Virus record (IMG/VR): IMGVR_UViG_3300010151_004145
Location: 1-23,255 of that record
DNA length: 23,255 nucleotides
Origin: a virus
Strand: one strand, 5' to 3'
The notes beneath the pieces were generated by a model. It searched no databases and was not told where the DNA came from. It worked only from the letters and a program-made list of their open reading frames with translations. Made by a program: the position numbers and the translations under genes. Below, piece after piece: positions 7,316 through 15,200 of this stretch. How positions within the stretch are numbered: the first letter of the stretch is position 1; every line of letters begins with the position of its first letter.

Positions 7316-9862
7316 CTAAGAAATTATAATTTCACCTATTTTTTTATCATAAGAAATTTTAATCAATTGCCCTTCATTAACTTTACCATTTAATATTGCA
7401 TCAGCAATTGGGTCTTCAATATAACGTTGTATTGCTCTATTTAGTGGTCTTGCACCATAAGCTTCATCATATCCCTCTTTTGCAACATAATCAATGGCAC
7501 TTTTATTAACCTTTATCTTATAATTAACCTCAAGTAACCTAACTTTTAATTTTTCTAATTCGTGTTTAATGATTAAATTTATATCATTTTGTTTAAGACT
7601 ATTAAAAATTATGGTATCATCAATTCTATTTAAAAATTCTGGGTTAAATTTTTTCTTGAGGGCTTTTTCAATGATAGACCTTGATTTTTCTTGTTCATTA
7701 ACAATTGTGGCACTCGTCTTAAACCCAAGATTATTACCAAATTCGTTAACTTGTTTAACACCAACATTTGATGTGAGTATTATAAGACAATTTTTAAAAT
7801 TTATTTTTCTACCAGACCCATCAGTTAGTTGACCTTCGTCAAGAACTTGTAAGAGTATATTAAATACATCATTATGGGCTTTTTCAATCTCATCAAATAA
7901 TATTACTGAGTATGGTTTCCTCCTAACTTTTTCGGTTAATTGCCCACCCTCACCATAACCAACATAACCTGGTGGTGGACCAATAAGCCTAGATACTGAA
8001 TGCTTTTCCATATATTCAGACATATCCATTCTTATTAATGAATCAATATCCCCAAACATGTGTTCGGCCAACAATTTAGAGAGATAAGTTTTTCCTACCC
8101 CTGTTGGGCCTAGGAAGATAAAAGAAATTGGTTTATCTTTATCCTTTATACCCAATCTACTTCTTTTTATGGCATTAACAACCTTAACAACGGCTTCATC
8201 TTGACCTATAACCCTATCCATAAGTTCTTTATCCATTGTGAGTAGTTTTTCATTTTCTTTTGTTGATATTTTACTTAGGGGGATTCCAGTCATTGTTGAA
8301 ATAACCTCACATATGTGTGTTTTATTAACAATTGACCTTTCCTTATCCAAAGATTCTAACCATTCTTCTTTAGCAATGATTAGTTTTTTATTAATTTTTT
8401 TCTCTTCATCCCTTAATTTAGCAGCCTCTTCATATTTTTGCATCTTTACCACATTTATTTTTTTTACATTAATATTTTCTTTTTCTCCTTCAAGTATCTT
8501 AATGTTTTGTGGGGTTTCTTGATTTATGTTTCTAGCAGCACCTGCTTCATCTAAAATATCGATTGCTTTATCTGGCATTGCCCTATGAGAAATATATCTG
8601 TGTGACATTTTAACACATTCATTGATTGCTTCAGTAGTATATGTAACTTTATGATAATTCTCATATGAGAATTTTATATTATTTAATATAATCTTAGTTT
8701 CTTCAAGTGTCGGTTCTTCAATTAAAACTTGTTGAAATCTTCTAGTTAACGCACCATCTGTTTCTATGTTTTCCCTAAATTCATCAAGTGTTGTCGCACC
8801 AATAACTTGTATTTGACCCCTAGCTAACGCTGGTTTAAATATATTTGCCGCATCCATACCCCCAGACGTATTTCCAGCACCAACAATTGTGTGAAGTTCA
8901 TCAATAAATAAAATAACATCTAAATTATCTTTTAATTCGTCTAATATTGCTGTCATTCTTTCTTCAAATTGACCCCTATATTTTGTTCCAGCAACAATTG
9001 TTGGTAAATCAAGTGAATATATTTTTTTATTTAATATAATTCTTGGTGCTTTACCGTCATTAATCATAATAGCCAAACCTTCAGCAATTGCCGTTTTACC
9101 AACCCCAGGTGCACCAATTAAAACTGGGTTATTTTTCTTTTTTCTAGATAATATTTGCGCAACCCTTTTAATTTCCTTTTCTCTACCGATAACAACATCT
9201 AATTTACCTTCTTTAGCTAATTGTGAAATATCCATACAAAATCTATCCAACACTGGTGTTTTACTATTTTTATTTGAACTTTTTTTACCACTTCTTGCCC
9301 CGCCAGAGTCGGCTGGCCCACTATTAAATTCCTCCGTTGAATTTTTAAAGTCATCGGTTTTTTTAAGCATATCTTCAATTTTTTTTAATTCATTATCTAA
9401 AGTATCATTTTCTTCATTATAATCTAATACCCACTCAAAAAAACTATTATATGTTATTTGATGTTTTTTAAGTAGTTTCAATAAGTCCAATTTTTTTAGA
9501 CTGAGCATACTTAAAATAATATGTGATGTGTCGATAAATGTATCGTTTAATTTTGTTGCTTCATAATCTAACCCATCTAAAAGTTTTTTGCTTTTGTCGC
9601 TAAAGGGTAGTTTGAGTTTTTTTTTGTCATTCACCCCATGATAATCAAAAGTTTGTGTTAATGTTAGATATCGACTTATGTCATCATATAATTCATTTAA
9701 ATCTATACCAATTTCATCCATTATATTGGTCGATTTATTTTTATTATCATTTATTATTGATAATAATATATGTTCTGGTTTAATATATTTATCACCGTAA
9801 TTCTTCGCTTCCGCATTGGCATCTTTCATTATTGTTTTAACTTTTGGTAATATTTTTTTCAT
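7316..9862 (-). CDS. clpC: ClpC-like AAA+ unfoldase
   Basis: 848 residues from the ATG at 9862, chosen because it begins at the Clp N-domain; the frame stays open upstream to 9973 but that part is not Clp-like. Order of parts: two Clp_N repeats (about 1-150), a Ser/Gly linker, D1 AAA+ with Walker A GAPGVGKT at 250-257 and Walker B ILFIDELH, a UVR-type motif in the middle insert (about 472-490, QKYEEAAKLRDEE), and D2 with GPTGVGKT at 585-592, the pore segment GYVGYGEGG, and VILFDEIEKAH. The UVR motif marks ClpC rather than ClpB. An L-G-F tripeptide (712-714, bases 7721-7729) sits where ClpC/ClpA carry the ClpP-docking loop. Known family role: ATP-driven unfolding and feeding of substrates to ClpP. 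No clpP is in the window, so use of host ClpP is inferred. Confidence 0.95.
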   Translation of the reverse strand: MKKILPKVKTIMKDANAEAKNYGDKYIKPEHILLSIINDNKNKSTNIMDEIGIDLNELYDDISRYLTLTQTFDYHGVNDKKKLKLPFSDKSKKLLDGLDYEATKLNDTFIDTSHIILSMLSLKKLDLLKLLKKHQITYNSFFEWVLDYNEENDTLDNELKKIEDMLKKTDDFKNSTEEFNSGPADSGGARSGKKSSNKNSKTPVLDRFCMDISQLAKEGKLDVVIGREKEIKRVAQILSRKKKNNPVLIGAPGVGKTAIAEGLAIMINDGKAPRIILNKKIYSLDLPTIVAGTKYRGQFEERMTAILDELKDNLDVILFIDELHTIVGAGNTSGGMDAANIFKPALARGQIQVIGATTLDEFRENIETDGALTRRFQQVLIEEPTLEETKIILNNIKFSYENYHKVTYTTEAINECVKMSHRYISHRAMPDKAIDILDEAGAARNINQETPQNIKILEGEKENINVKKINVVKMQKYEEAAKLRDEEKKINKKLIIAKEEWLESLDKERSIVNKTHICEVISTMTGIPLSKISTKENEKLLTMDKELMDRVIGQDEAVVKVVNAIKRSRLGIKDKDKPISFIFLGPTGVGKTYLSKLLAEHMFGDIDSLIRMDMSEYMEKHSVSRLIGPPPGYVGYGEGGQLTEKVRRKPYSVILFDEIEKAHNDVFNILLQVLDEGQLTDGSGRKINFKNCLIILTSNVGVKQVNEFGNNLGFKTSATIVNEQEKSRSIIEKALKKKFNPEFLNRIDDTIIFNSLKQNDINLIIKHELEKLKVRLLEVNYKIKVNKSAIDYVAKEGYDEAYGARPLNRAIQRYIEDPIADAILNGKVNEGQLIKISYDKKIGEIIIS

Positions 9863-9942
9863 ATTAATGAATATTGGTTGTGTATTATATATTTTACTGT
9901 TCCCAATCATGAACACTAAAGTAATGTAATTTTTTATAATTA

Positions 9943-9973
9943 CAAATATAATAAATGTTTTATATAAAATCAA
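9943..9973 (-). promoter_or_regulatory. Bacteroidota-type promoter for clpC
   Basis: Read on the minus strand: TTG (9971-9973), a 20-base spacer, then TATATTTG (9943-9950). This matches the known flavobacterial pattern of TTG and TAnnTTTG separated by about 17-23 bases. It points at clpC, whose ATG is 81 bases downstream. It is the best host-type promoter in the window and suggests expression by the unmodified host polymerase, possibly early. Confidence 0.6.
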
Positions 9974-10012
9974 GGTTGATAATTAAAAAATAATGCCTAT
10001 ATTTTAAAATAA

Positions 10013-10213
10013 ATGATTATGATGTCTAATAAATTTAAAAAAATAATACTACTACGTAAGATAGGTTCAGATATTATCAAAGTAGAACACATAAATTCGA
10101 ATATGTTAATAACTAATAACCATATTATTATACTTGAAGACCATGATACATCATCTATAGGTAAAATATACGAAATTAATGAAATTGATTCTTATAAAAC
10201 ATATAACAAATAA
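10013..10213 (+). CDS. Small unknown protein
   Basis: 66 residues, unrecognised. The sequence is beta-rich in the middle (NMLITNNHIIILED) and may form a small beta barrel or SH3-like fold, which is a guess from pattern only. Three in-frame ATGs occur at 10013, 10019 and 10022; 10013 is preferred because it follows the A-rich leader. It is divergent from clpC and lies 16 bases before the KTSC gene, with which it is probably co-transcribed. Confidence 0.65.
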   Translation: MIMMSNKFKKIILLRKIGSDIIKVEHINSNMLITNNHIIILEDHDTSSIGKIYEINEIDSYKTYNK

Positions 10214-10229
10214 TTAAAAAATAAAAATT

Positions 10230-10649
10230 ATGATTTTAGAAAAAATTGAAAAAAATGGGTTAATTGAAGTTCTTTATGAATCTTCTAATATTGTCGCATC
10301 TAAATATAATAAATCAGATAAGAGCTTAAATATTATATTTAAACATGGTGGTAATTATGTTTATTCAAACGTACCAGAAACAGATTATTTTAGATTTGAG
10401 ACAGCAGAAAGTCAAGGTAAGGTTTTAAATTCAAATATAAAGAAATACGCATTTATAAAAGAAGAGAATGTTGATGTTTCAGAAGTTATTGATAGAATAA
10501 AAAACATAAAACAAGAAGAGGTTATAATATTTGAAAGGGGTTTGATTGACTGTATGAAAAAAGTCACAAAACATTATGATGATATTGGTAGATTGATTGG
10601 TATTGATAAATTAAATAAAATGCTTTTAAAGTATGAGTCAATTAAATAA
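10230..10649 (+). CDS. KTSC-domain protein
   Basis: 139 residues. Residues 16-75 match the KTSC domain pattern: S-S-N-I-V-A-S-K-Y, then L-N-I-I-F-K-H-G-G-N-Y-V-Y-S-N-V-P (33-49) and a helix with A-E-S-Q-G-K-V-L-N-S-N-I (58-69). KTSC is a small alpha/beta domain of unknown biochemical function, common in phages and bacteria and sometimes fused to nucleic-acid enzymes. The C-terminal 60 residues (IDRIKNIKQEEV onward) are helical and unrecognised. The start is an ATG in an A-rich leader. Confidence 0.82.
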   Translation: MILEKIEKNGLIEVLYESSNIVASKYNKSDKSLNIIFKHGGNYVYSNVPETDYFRFETAESQGKVLNSNIKKYAFIKEENVDVSEVIDRIKNIKQEEVIIFERGLIDCMKKVTKHYDDIGRLIGIDKLNKMLLKYESIK

Positions 10650-10690
10650 TAATTTATGTAAAAATTAAAACTAATGTTACACTTTTTTAT

Positions 10691-10730
10691 AAAACTAATA
10701 TATTTATAGGGACACTAATATATTAGTTTT
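10691..10730 (+). terminator. Long AT-rich hairpin before the tail-fibre cassette
   Basis: Perfect 14-base inverted repeat AAAACTAATATATT (10691-10704) and AATATATTAGTTTT (10717-10730), loop of 12 bases. It lies after the KTSC gene and ends in TTTT, so a weak terminator is possible. It also contains TATATTTAT, a near copy of the recurrent intergenic element, so a regulatory role is equally possible. Confidence 0.5.
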
Positions 10731-10748
10731 CCAACGTACTAGTGGTCT

Positions 10749-10774
10749 AGGGGTTAAATAATTTACAAACCCCT
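10749..10774 (+). promoter_or_regulatory. Second hairpin in the leader of the tail-fibre cassette
   Basis: AGGGGTT (10749-10755) pairs with AACCCCT (10768-10774) across a 12-base loop, 17 bases before the ATG at 10792. It is G/C-rich for this genome, has no T tract after it, and could shape translation of the first cassette gene. Confidence 0.4.
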
Positions 10775-10791
10775 TAATAAAATTTTAAATA

Positions 10792-11190
10792 ATGGCAAAT
10801 AAAAAGTTTTCTCAATTTACTAACCAAGCACCAACGGTAACAACATTTTTTGTGGGTTACGATGGTACTACAAATGTTAGAATACCCTCAGCCTCAGTGG
10901 GGGGTGGTGAATGGGATTGTGTTACAGAAACAACAACAAGTAGGGCTGCTACTGATAAAGAATTTATATTGGTTAATAATGTTACATGCATAATTACATT
11001 ACCCCCACCAGTAGCCCAATACCGTATTAGTTTTAAAACTATTGTTGTTCCCACTAGTATAGAAATAAAAACCAATACCACTGGTGTACATATAGATGGG
11101 ACAGACTATAGTAGCACTGGGTTTCCTATGGGCACCCAATGGGAGCAAAGAGCAGTAATCTGTGATGGGACTCATTGGTATTGGTATTAA
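10792..11190 (+). CDS. Tail-fibre or virion adhesin small protein
   Basis: 132 residues. The start MANKKFSQFTNQAP followed by T-x-F-F-V-G-Y-D-G-T-T-N-V-R-I-P (residues 17-33) is a pattern common at the N-termini of phage fibre-type proteins. The C-terminus (QWEQRAVICDGTHWYWY) matches the fibre-tip style in which a surface strand reads C-D-G-T-x-W-Y. The middle is beta-strand-rich with many Thr and Ile. It is the first gene of a cassette of Thr/Gly/Asn-rich virion proteins. Exact place on the particle (fibre, decoration or baseplate) is not shown. Confidence 0.65.
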   Translation: MANKKFSQFTNQAPTVTTFFVGYDGTTNVRIPSASVGGGEWDCVTETTTSRAATDKEFILVNNVTCIITLPPPVAQYRISFKTIVVPTSIEIKTNTTGVHIDGTDYSSTGFPMGTQWEQRAVICDGTHWYWY

Positions 11191-11208
11191 ATGTAATTAA
11201 TAGTGTCG

Positions 11209-11532
11209 ATGCAATCAAAAATATATACAATAATTCATGCAGCAGCATCTGCTGATGTTGTTAATTATAAATACTATCAAGTTTATGCTGGTGCAACTAC
11301 TATTGCGACAATTAATGGTGTGTCTGTCCCTATGGTTGCGACATCCATAATAGATACATCAGTTACTTCAATTGCTGGAACCAATGTCTATGTATTAGGT
11401 GAACCAATTGATGTACGAGATGGGCCCCAAACATTAAGTAATTATCCAACACCAACCCCCCCTGTTTTTCTTGTTACTGAGTTGGGTGATTTTATAATCA
11501 CAGAAAATGATGATAATATTTTAAATGAATAA
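11209..11532 (+). CDS. Small virion-type protein, paralogue of the gene at 13130
   Basis: 107 residues from the ATG at 11209; an in-frame GTG at 11203 is an alternative. Residues 5-85 are nearly the same as the protein at 13130-13387: both carry IYTIIHAAA.ADVVNYKYYQVYAGA, INGVSV.M and VYVLGEPI.V, ending LSNYP.P. It adds a C-terminal acidic extension of about 27 residues (ELGDFIITENDDNILNE) that the paralogue lacks; such extensions on phage structural proteins can connect partners. The fold appears all-beta. It lies between two fibre-type genes, so a virion surface role is likely but unproven. Confidence 0.7.
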   Translation: MQSKIYTIIHAAASADVVNYKYYQVYAGATTIATINGVSVPMVATSIIDTSVTSIAGTNVYVLGEPIDVRDGPQTLSNYPTPTPPVFLVTELGDFIITENDDNILNE

Positions 11533-11563
11533 AAACAAATAAATAAATAAATAATTTAAAACA

Positions 11564-12916
11564 ATGGCATACGAACCAACACTAGAACATCTTACCTCAA
11601 TGGATTTCAAGATAGAAACAGGAGGAACAACAATCTTATTTAGAGATTATGACAATCGAGCAACTCTGGAAACTTATCCAGCAAATAGCATTATAGCTGT
11701 CGCCAATGGTGCTGATATAAGAATTCAATTCAATGGAGGAGAAAGGATATTAGTAGACAAATTAGATATAACAAACATTACCATAAACGGTGTTTTAGTT
11801 ACACAAGTACAAGCAACCGCAATTAATGAACTTAATGAACTTTATGCTAATGTCGGGAGTGGGGTTGCGCCTGCAATAACAAGTAGTACAAGTTTAGCAT
11901 CAATTGTGGGTAATAATATAAATTTTACTCCAACAGGGACTAATGTTGTAACGTGGTCTTATGATTCTTTACCTACAGGTATTGTGAGTGTTGAAGGACA
12001 ACACAAAACACTTATAGGTGGTAGCGGTTTAAGTGCTGGAACATATAATATAATAGCGAGAGCAACAAATTATCATGGAACTGATACTAAAACGATAACA
12101 CTTACTGTTAGTCCAGTATATACAAATATGTATAGTTTTGAGGGACTTGCAACTAATAGTTATTTTAGTACGGGAGCATCTGCATCAGATAATAATACTT
12201 GTCCAATGTACATGGCACAAGGAACTACTACAGGTACTCCATGGACATTGTGGACTTGGTTTAAATTATCTTCTTCAGCTCCAGGAGCGAATAGTGCTAG
12301 AAGTATTTTTTCATTTGGATATTTTGACCATGGATATGGATGGGGGCAAAGATGCATGTTTGTTGCAGCAGCAAAATCTAGCACAGGTGGGATAGATTTA
12401 AGACTTTATTATGGGAATACTCGTTATGGTGGCTATGTGCGGTTAATTCATCATGGTGCTGCTTTAGATGCGTGGCACTCGCTAATGATTGTCTATGATG
12501 GTGGAAATGTTAATGATGGTACTGCTAATGCTTTTAGTATGGCGATAGATGGTACTTTTATAACTCCTACTGTACACATTAACGGTACAGGTTCTGCTGA
12601 TGGTGTTTGGTGTTTTGGTAATGGAAACCCGAACACACTTAAAATAGGTCATAACCCAGGAAGAGATTCAGAATATTTATTAGTATCGGAATTGGCAACA
12701 TTTGCAGCAGATAAAACAGCAGATTTAACTTCCTTACATAATGGAGGAAATGCTAATTTAGACCTTACCCCTTATAGCCCTACTCAATGGTATAGAATGG
12801 GAGATGATGGAGATTATGCAGCTACACCATTAATGGTAAATAGAGGAAGTTTACCAAATTTAGATATGACAATGCAATCTGGAACTGTTGCAAATTATGT
12901 TTCAGATGTACCTTAA
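11564..12916 (+). CDS. Tail-fibre/adhesin with Ig-like and LamG-like domains
   Basis: 450 residues. Residues 1-100 form a likely attachment region (MAYEPTLEHLTSMDF...). Residues 105-185 look like an Ig-like beta-sandwich (PAITSSTSLAS ... LSAGTYNIIARATNYHGTDTKTITLTV). Residues 195-445 resemble a LamG/concanavalin-type lectin domain: WTLWTWFKL, F-S-F-G-Y-F, WHSLMIVYDG, FSMAIDG and the closing QWYRMGDDG. LamG-like domains bind carbohydrates, so receptor binding is inferred. Base use differs from flanking genes (more GGA Gly codons, higher GC), suggesting recent acquisition. A remnant of a second copy follows at 12940. Confidence 0.75.
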   Translation: MAYEPTLEHLTSMDFKIETGGTTILFRDYDNRATLETYPANSIIAVANGADIRIQFNGGERILVDKLDITNITINGVLVTQVQATAINELNELYANVGSGVAPAITSSTSLASIVGNNINFTPTGTNVVTWSYDSLPTGIVSVEGQHKTLIGGSGLSAGTYNIIARATNYHGTDTKTITLTVSPVYTNMYSFEGLATNSYFSTGASASDNNTCPMYMAQGTTTGTPWTLWTWFKLSSSAPGANSARSIFSFGYFDHGYGWGQRCMFVAAAKSSTGGIDLRLYYGNTRYGGYVRLIHHGAALDAWHSLMIVYDGGNVNDGTANAFSMAIDGTFITPTVHINGTGSADGVWCFGNGNPNTLKIGHNPGRDSEYLLVSELATFAADKTADLTSLHNGGNANLDLTPYSPTQWYRMGDDGDYAATPLMVNRGSLPNLDMTMQSGTVANYVSDVP

Positions 12917-12939
12917 AAACAAATAAATAAATTAAAACA

Positions 12940-13008
12940 ATGGCATACGAACCAACATTAGAATATCTTACCTCTATGAATTTTAAGATTGAAGGGGGTG
13001 TATTATAG
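12940..13008 (+). pseudogene. Truncated second copy of the LamG-protein gene start
   Basis: A 22-codon frame MAYEPTLEYLTSMNFKIEGG ends at TAG (13006-13008). It repeats the first 20 residues of the gene at 11564 (MAYEPTLEHLTSMDFKIETGG) with three substitutions and a one-residue gap. The leader is also copied: both have AAACAAATAAATAAAT and TTAAAACA before the ATG. Nothing of the rest of the gene remains before the next element at 13066. It reads as the scar of a duplication or fibre-gene exchange. Confidence 0.75.
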
Positions 13009-13065
13009 TCAAACATCAATTTAAACATAATATAAAAAATAAAAATGTGGTTTTAATTTTTATAG

Positions 13066-13074
13066 CATATTTAT
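13066..13074 (+). promoter_or_regulatory. Recurrent CATATTTAT element with adjacent small hairpin
   Basis: Exact CATATTTAT copy, 55 bases before the ATG at 13130. Directly downstream is a 7-base inverted repeat TTATGTT / AACATAA (13077-13083, 13088-13094) with a 4-base loop. Confidence 0.35.
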
Positions 13075-13129
13075 AATTATGTTGAACAACATAAACGTAT
13101 AATAACACAAATATTTAAATAAATTAATA

Positions 13130-13387
13130 ATGCCAATACATTTAGGGATATATACAATAATTCATGCAGCAGCAGATGCTGATGTTGTTAATTATAAATA
13201 CTATCAAGTTTATGCTGGTGCAGACGCTGCTGTGACAATTAATGGTGTGTCTGTCACTATGGCCGCATCATCAATACTAAACATATCGGTTAGTTCAATA
13301 TCTAATACATCTGATGTCTATGTATTGGGTGAACCAATTAATGTGCAAACTGGGTCCCCGACATTAAGTAATTATCCAGCACCATAA
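13130..13387 (+). CDS. Small virion-type protein, paralogue of the gene at 11209
   Basis: 85 residues. It shares the IYTIIHAAA.ADVVNYKYYQVYAGA block and VYVLGEPINV with the protein at 11209-11532 and stops at LSNYPAP, without the acidic C-terminal tail. The DNA is also closely similar across the shared part, so the duplication is recent. It follows the scar of the truncated LamG-gene copy; together the four pieces form an A-B-b-A pattern. Likely a small beta-rich virion surface or decoration protein; function unknown. Confidence 0.7.
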   Translation: MPIHLGIYTIIHAAADADVVNYKYYQVYAGADAAVTINGVSVTMAASSILNISVSSISNTSDVYVLGEPINVQTGSPTLSNYPAP

Positions 13388-13420
13388 AAACAATAATAAA
13401 TAATAATAATAAATTAAAAA

Positions 13421-15082
13421 ATGAGTAAAAGAAATATAGTAAAACCAACTGGATTAAAAGGAACTGAAAAATTAAGTAGAGTGAAGCAATTAATGGGTGT
13501 TGCACCAATTAATGAAAGTATTAATCGTTCAGTAATAGAATTAACTAAGAATGGGCCAGATGGTAATATTTACGCCATTGTTAGGGAGAATCAAGAATAC
13601 TACATAAAGTCATGTAAGAATAAGAAAAATGTTATTTCTGAAGATTTTAAATATATTGGTGGTTTACAAAATAAAAAGAGTAAATCATACCCTTCATATG
13701 CTAAGGCCATAAAACACTTAAACCTAAAGTTTATTAGTCTTAATGAGGCGCATTCAAAATCTGGAAACATAAATACATTCAAGAATGATAATATACTTGA
13801 TGAACATCATGCAATTGCCCCTAATAAAGCATTTAGTGAAACAAAACCAATGGATAAAAACATATCCAAAGAATATATTGTAAACAAAAAGGGTGCAAAA
13901 TTGTCTTATGATAATAAAAAGGGTAAAGAGAAGGATGGTTTTGGTGATAATGTGGCTGATAAGGATGCGATTGATGAATTGGAAGATGTTAAGCTGAATG
14001 AAACTGAACGTTTAATTGATAAATTTTTGGTTGAAAACACAACTAAAGAAACACTAACAGTTGGTAAATTAAACAACTATATAACGGAAATGATTGATGA
14101 TGATGAGTATGACCCAATTTCATACGCCAAACAAAGTGGAGAAAGGGAACAAATAGAAAACTTACATAATAATGAAGAACTTATTGCTGCCGCAATAGAA
14201 GAAGTAGGTGGTAAAGATATTTGGGATACATTGTCTAGTGAAGAAAAAGAGATTGTTTTTTTTGATGTACAAACAAAAGAGGCAGATTGGATGCAAAACT
14301 ACCAAAAATCTGATTTTGAGGGAATGGGACCACTTGATGAGTCAATTGTTGAACGTTTATCTAGAATATTAAAAAAAAAAAGATTAACTGAGTATAAAAA
14401 ACCAAGTAAAAACACAGGTTTATTTGAAGATGAGGAAGATGGTTATAATTTAGACGAAGAAACATCCTATAAGATAAAACTGGATGCACCAAGCAGTGAA
14501 CCAGATTTTGATGCATCTGATGAAGAAGAAGATTTTTCATTGGATTCTCTTGAGGATTCTGATGAAGGTTCTGATAATGATAAACCATTTGATGATGACG
14601 AACCATTTGACCCAGGTGTTGAGGCTGATGAAGAAGAAGACCCAGAAAAATTCATTCAACAATTGGCTGGCAAAATAGGCACCTCCCTTAGAACATATAC
14701 AAAAGATAATGGCGAACCAGATTTCGACCTTGAAAAGTATGTCATTAACTCAGTTATTTCCGCAACACATACCGCTGAAATGGATAAATCAGACCAAAAA
14801 GATATTATTGAAAAAATTAAAACATCTGGAGATGAGGGTGAAGATGAAGATTTGGGTGATGATGAATTTGATGATGATTTAGGTGGTGGTGATGAAGACT
14901 TGGGTGGTGATGAGGATTTGGGTGATGATGAGGATGGTGACACTGAAGAAAATTTGGAGGAAATGTTTAAGATGGCCAATGTTTATGAATCATTTCAAAG
15001 TAAAAATTTGGATAAGTCAAAAAAATCACGTATTATTGTGAATAAGGGTAAAATTGAACATTTAATACAAAAACATATATAA
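13421..15082 (+). CDS. Acidic prohead or structural protein candidate
   Basis: 553 residues. The N-terminal part has a small domain (about residues 40-110, ELTKNGPDGNIYAIVRENQEYYIK ... YIGGLQNK ... AIKHLNLKF) of a kind recalled from T4-like phage structural proteins, but no family name can be given with certainty. Candidate [LI]-x-E sites occur repeatedly: PINE-S, SLNE-A, FLVE-N, RLTE-Y and GLFE-D. The last 200 residues are highly acidic, with a G-D-E-D-L-G repeat run (bases about 14830-14950, residues 470-510) like the repeat tail of the portal. Size, acidity, many cleavage-type sites and position upstream of the terminase and portal fit a scaffold, internal or head-assembly protein. This is inference; T4 scaffold genes normally lie after the portal. 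Confidence 0.7.
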   Translation: MSKRNIVKPTGLKGTEKLSRVKQLMGVAPINESINRSVIELTKNGPDGNIYAIVRENQEYYIKSCKNKKNVISEDFKYIGGLQNKKSKSYPSYAKAIKHLNLKFISLNEAHSKSGNINTFKNDNILDEHHAIAPNKAFSETKPMDKNISKEYIVNKKGAKLSYDNKKGKEKDGFGDNVADKDAIDELEDVKLNETERLIDKFLVENTTKETLTVGKLNNYITEMIDDDEYDPISYAKQSGEREQIENLHNNEELIAAAIEEVGGKDIWDTLSSEEKEIVFFDVQTKEADWMQNYQKSDFEGMGPLDESIVERLSRILKKKRLTEYKKPSKNTGLFEDEEDGYNLDEETSYKIKLDAPSSEPDFDASDEEEDFSLDSLEDSDEGSDNDKPFDDDEPFDPGVEADEEEDPEKFIQQLAGKIGTSLRTYTKDNGEPDFDLEKYVINSVISATHTAEMDKSDQKDIIEKIKTSGDEGEDEDLGDDEFDDDLGGGDEDLGGDEDLGDDEDGDTEENLEEMFKMANVYESFQSKNLDKSKKSRIIVNKGKIEHLIQKHI

Positions 15083-15083
15083 T

Positions 15084-15197
15084 ATGAATAATCCAACTGT
15101 TAAGCCAAAACCAAAAGTTAGTCCGACAAAACCTTCACCAAGAAGAAAGAGGATTTGGAAAACTAAGCCAGTTGTTACACCAAAACCTAAGATGTAG
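15084..15197 (+). CDS. 37-residue Pro/Lys-rich basic peptide
   Basis: ATG at 15084, one base after the previous stop, TAG at 15195-15197. The product is a Lys/Pro/Arg-rich peptide (MNNPTVKPKPKVSPTKPSPR, then RKRIWKTKPVVTPKPKM) with no hydrophobic core, so it should be disordered and could bind DNA or the acidic neighbour. Tight spacing on both sides (1 and 3 bases) supports it being a real operon member despite its length. Confidence 0.6.
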   Translation: MNNPTVKPKPKVSPTKPSPRRKRIWKTKPVVTPKPKM

Positions 15198-15200
15198 AAA

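Noticed and set aside
9863-9973. N-terminal 37-codon extension of the ClpC frame (alternative start at 9973)
   Set aside because: The extension is Ile/Phe-rich and not Clp-like, it overlaps the promoter-like element at 9943-9973, and the ATG at 9862 begins precisely at the Clp N-domain.
10737-10775. tRNA-like string (AGTGGTCTAGGGGTTAAA)
   Set aside because: It resembles a tRNA D-arm only superficially; no acceptor stem, anticodon arm or T-loop can be placed around it.
10792-13387. Fibre cassette considered as a diversity-generating retroelement target
   Set aside because: No reverse transcriptase gene or paired template/variable repeat was seen; the repeats are better explained by gene duplication.
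14361-14979. Minus-strand Ser/Pro-rich and other alternative frames opposite the acidic region of the gene at 13421
   Set aside because: Low-complexity shadows of GAT/GAA-rich coding sequence.
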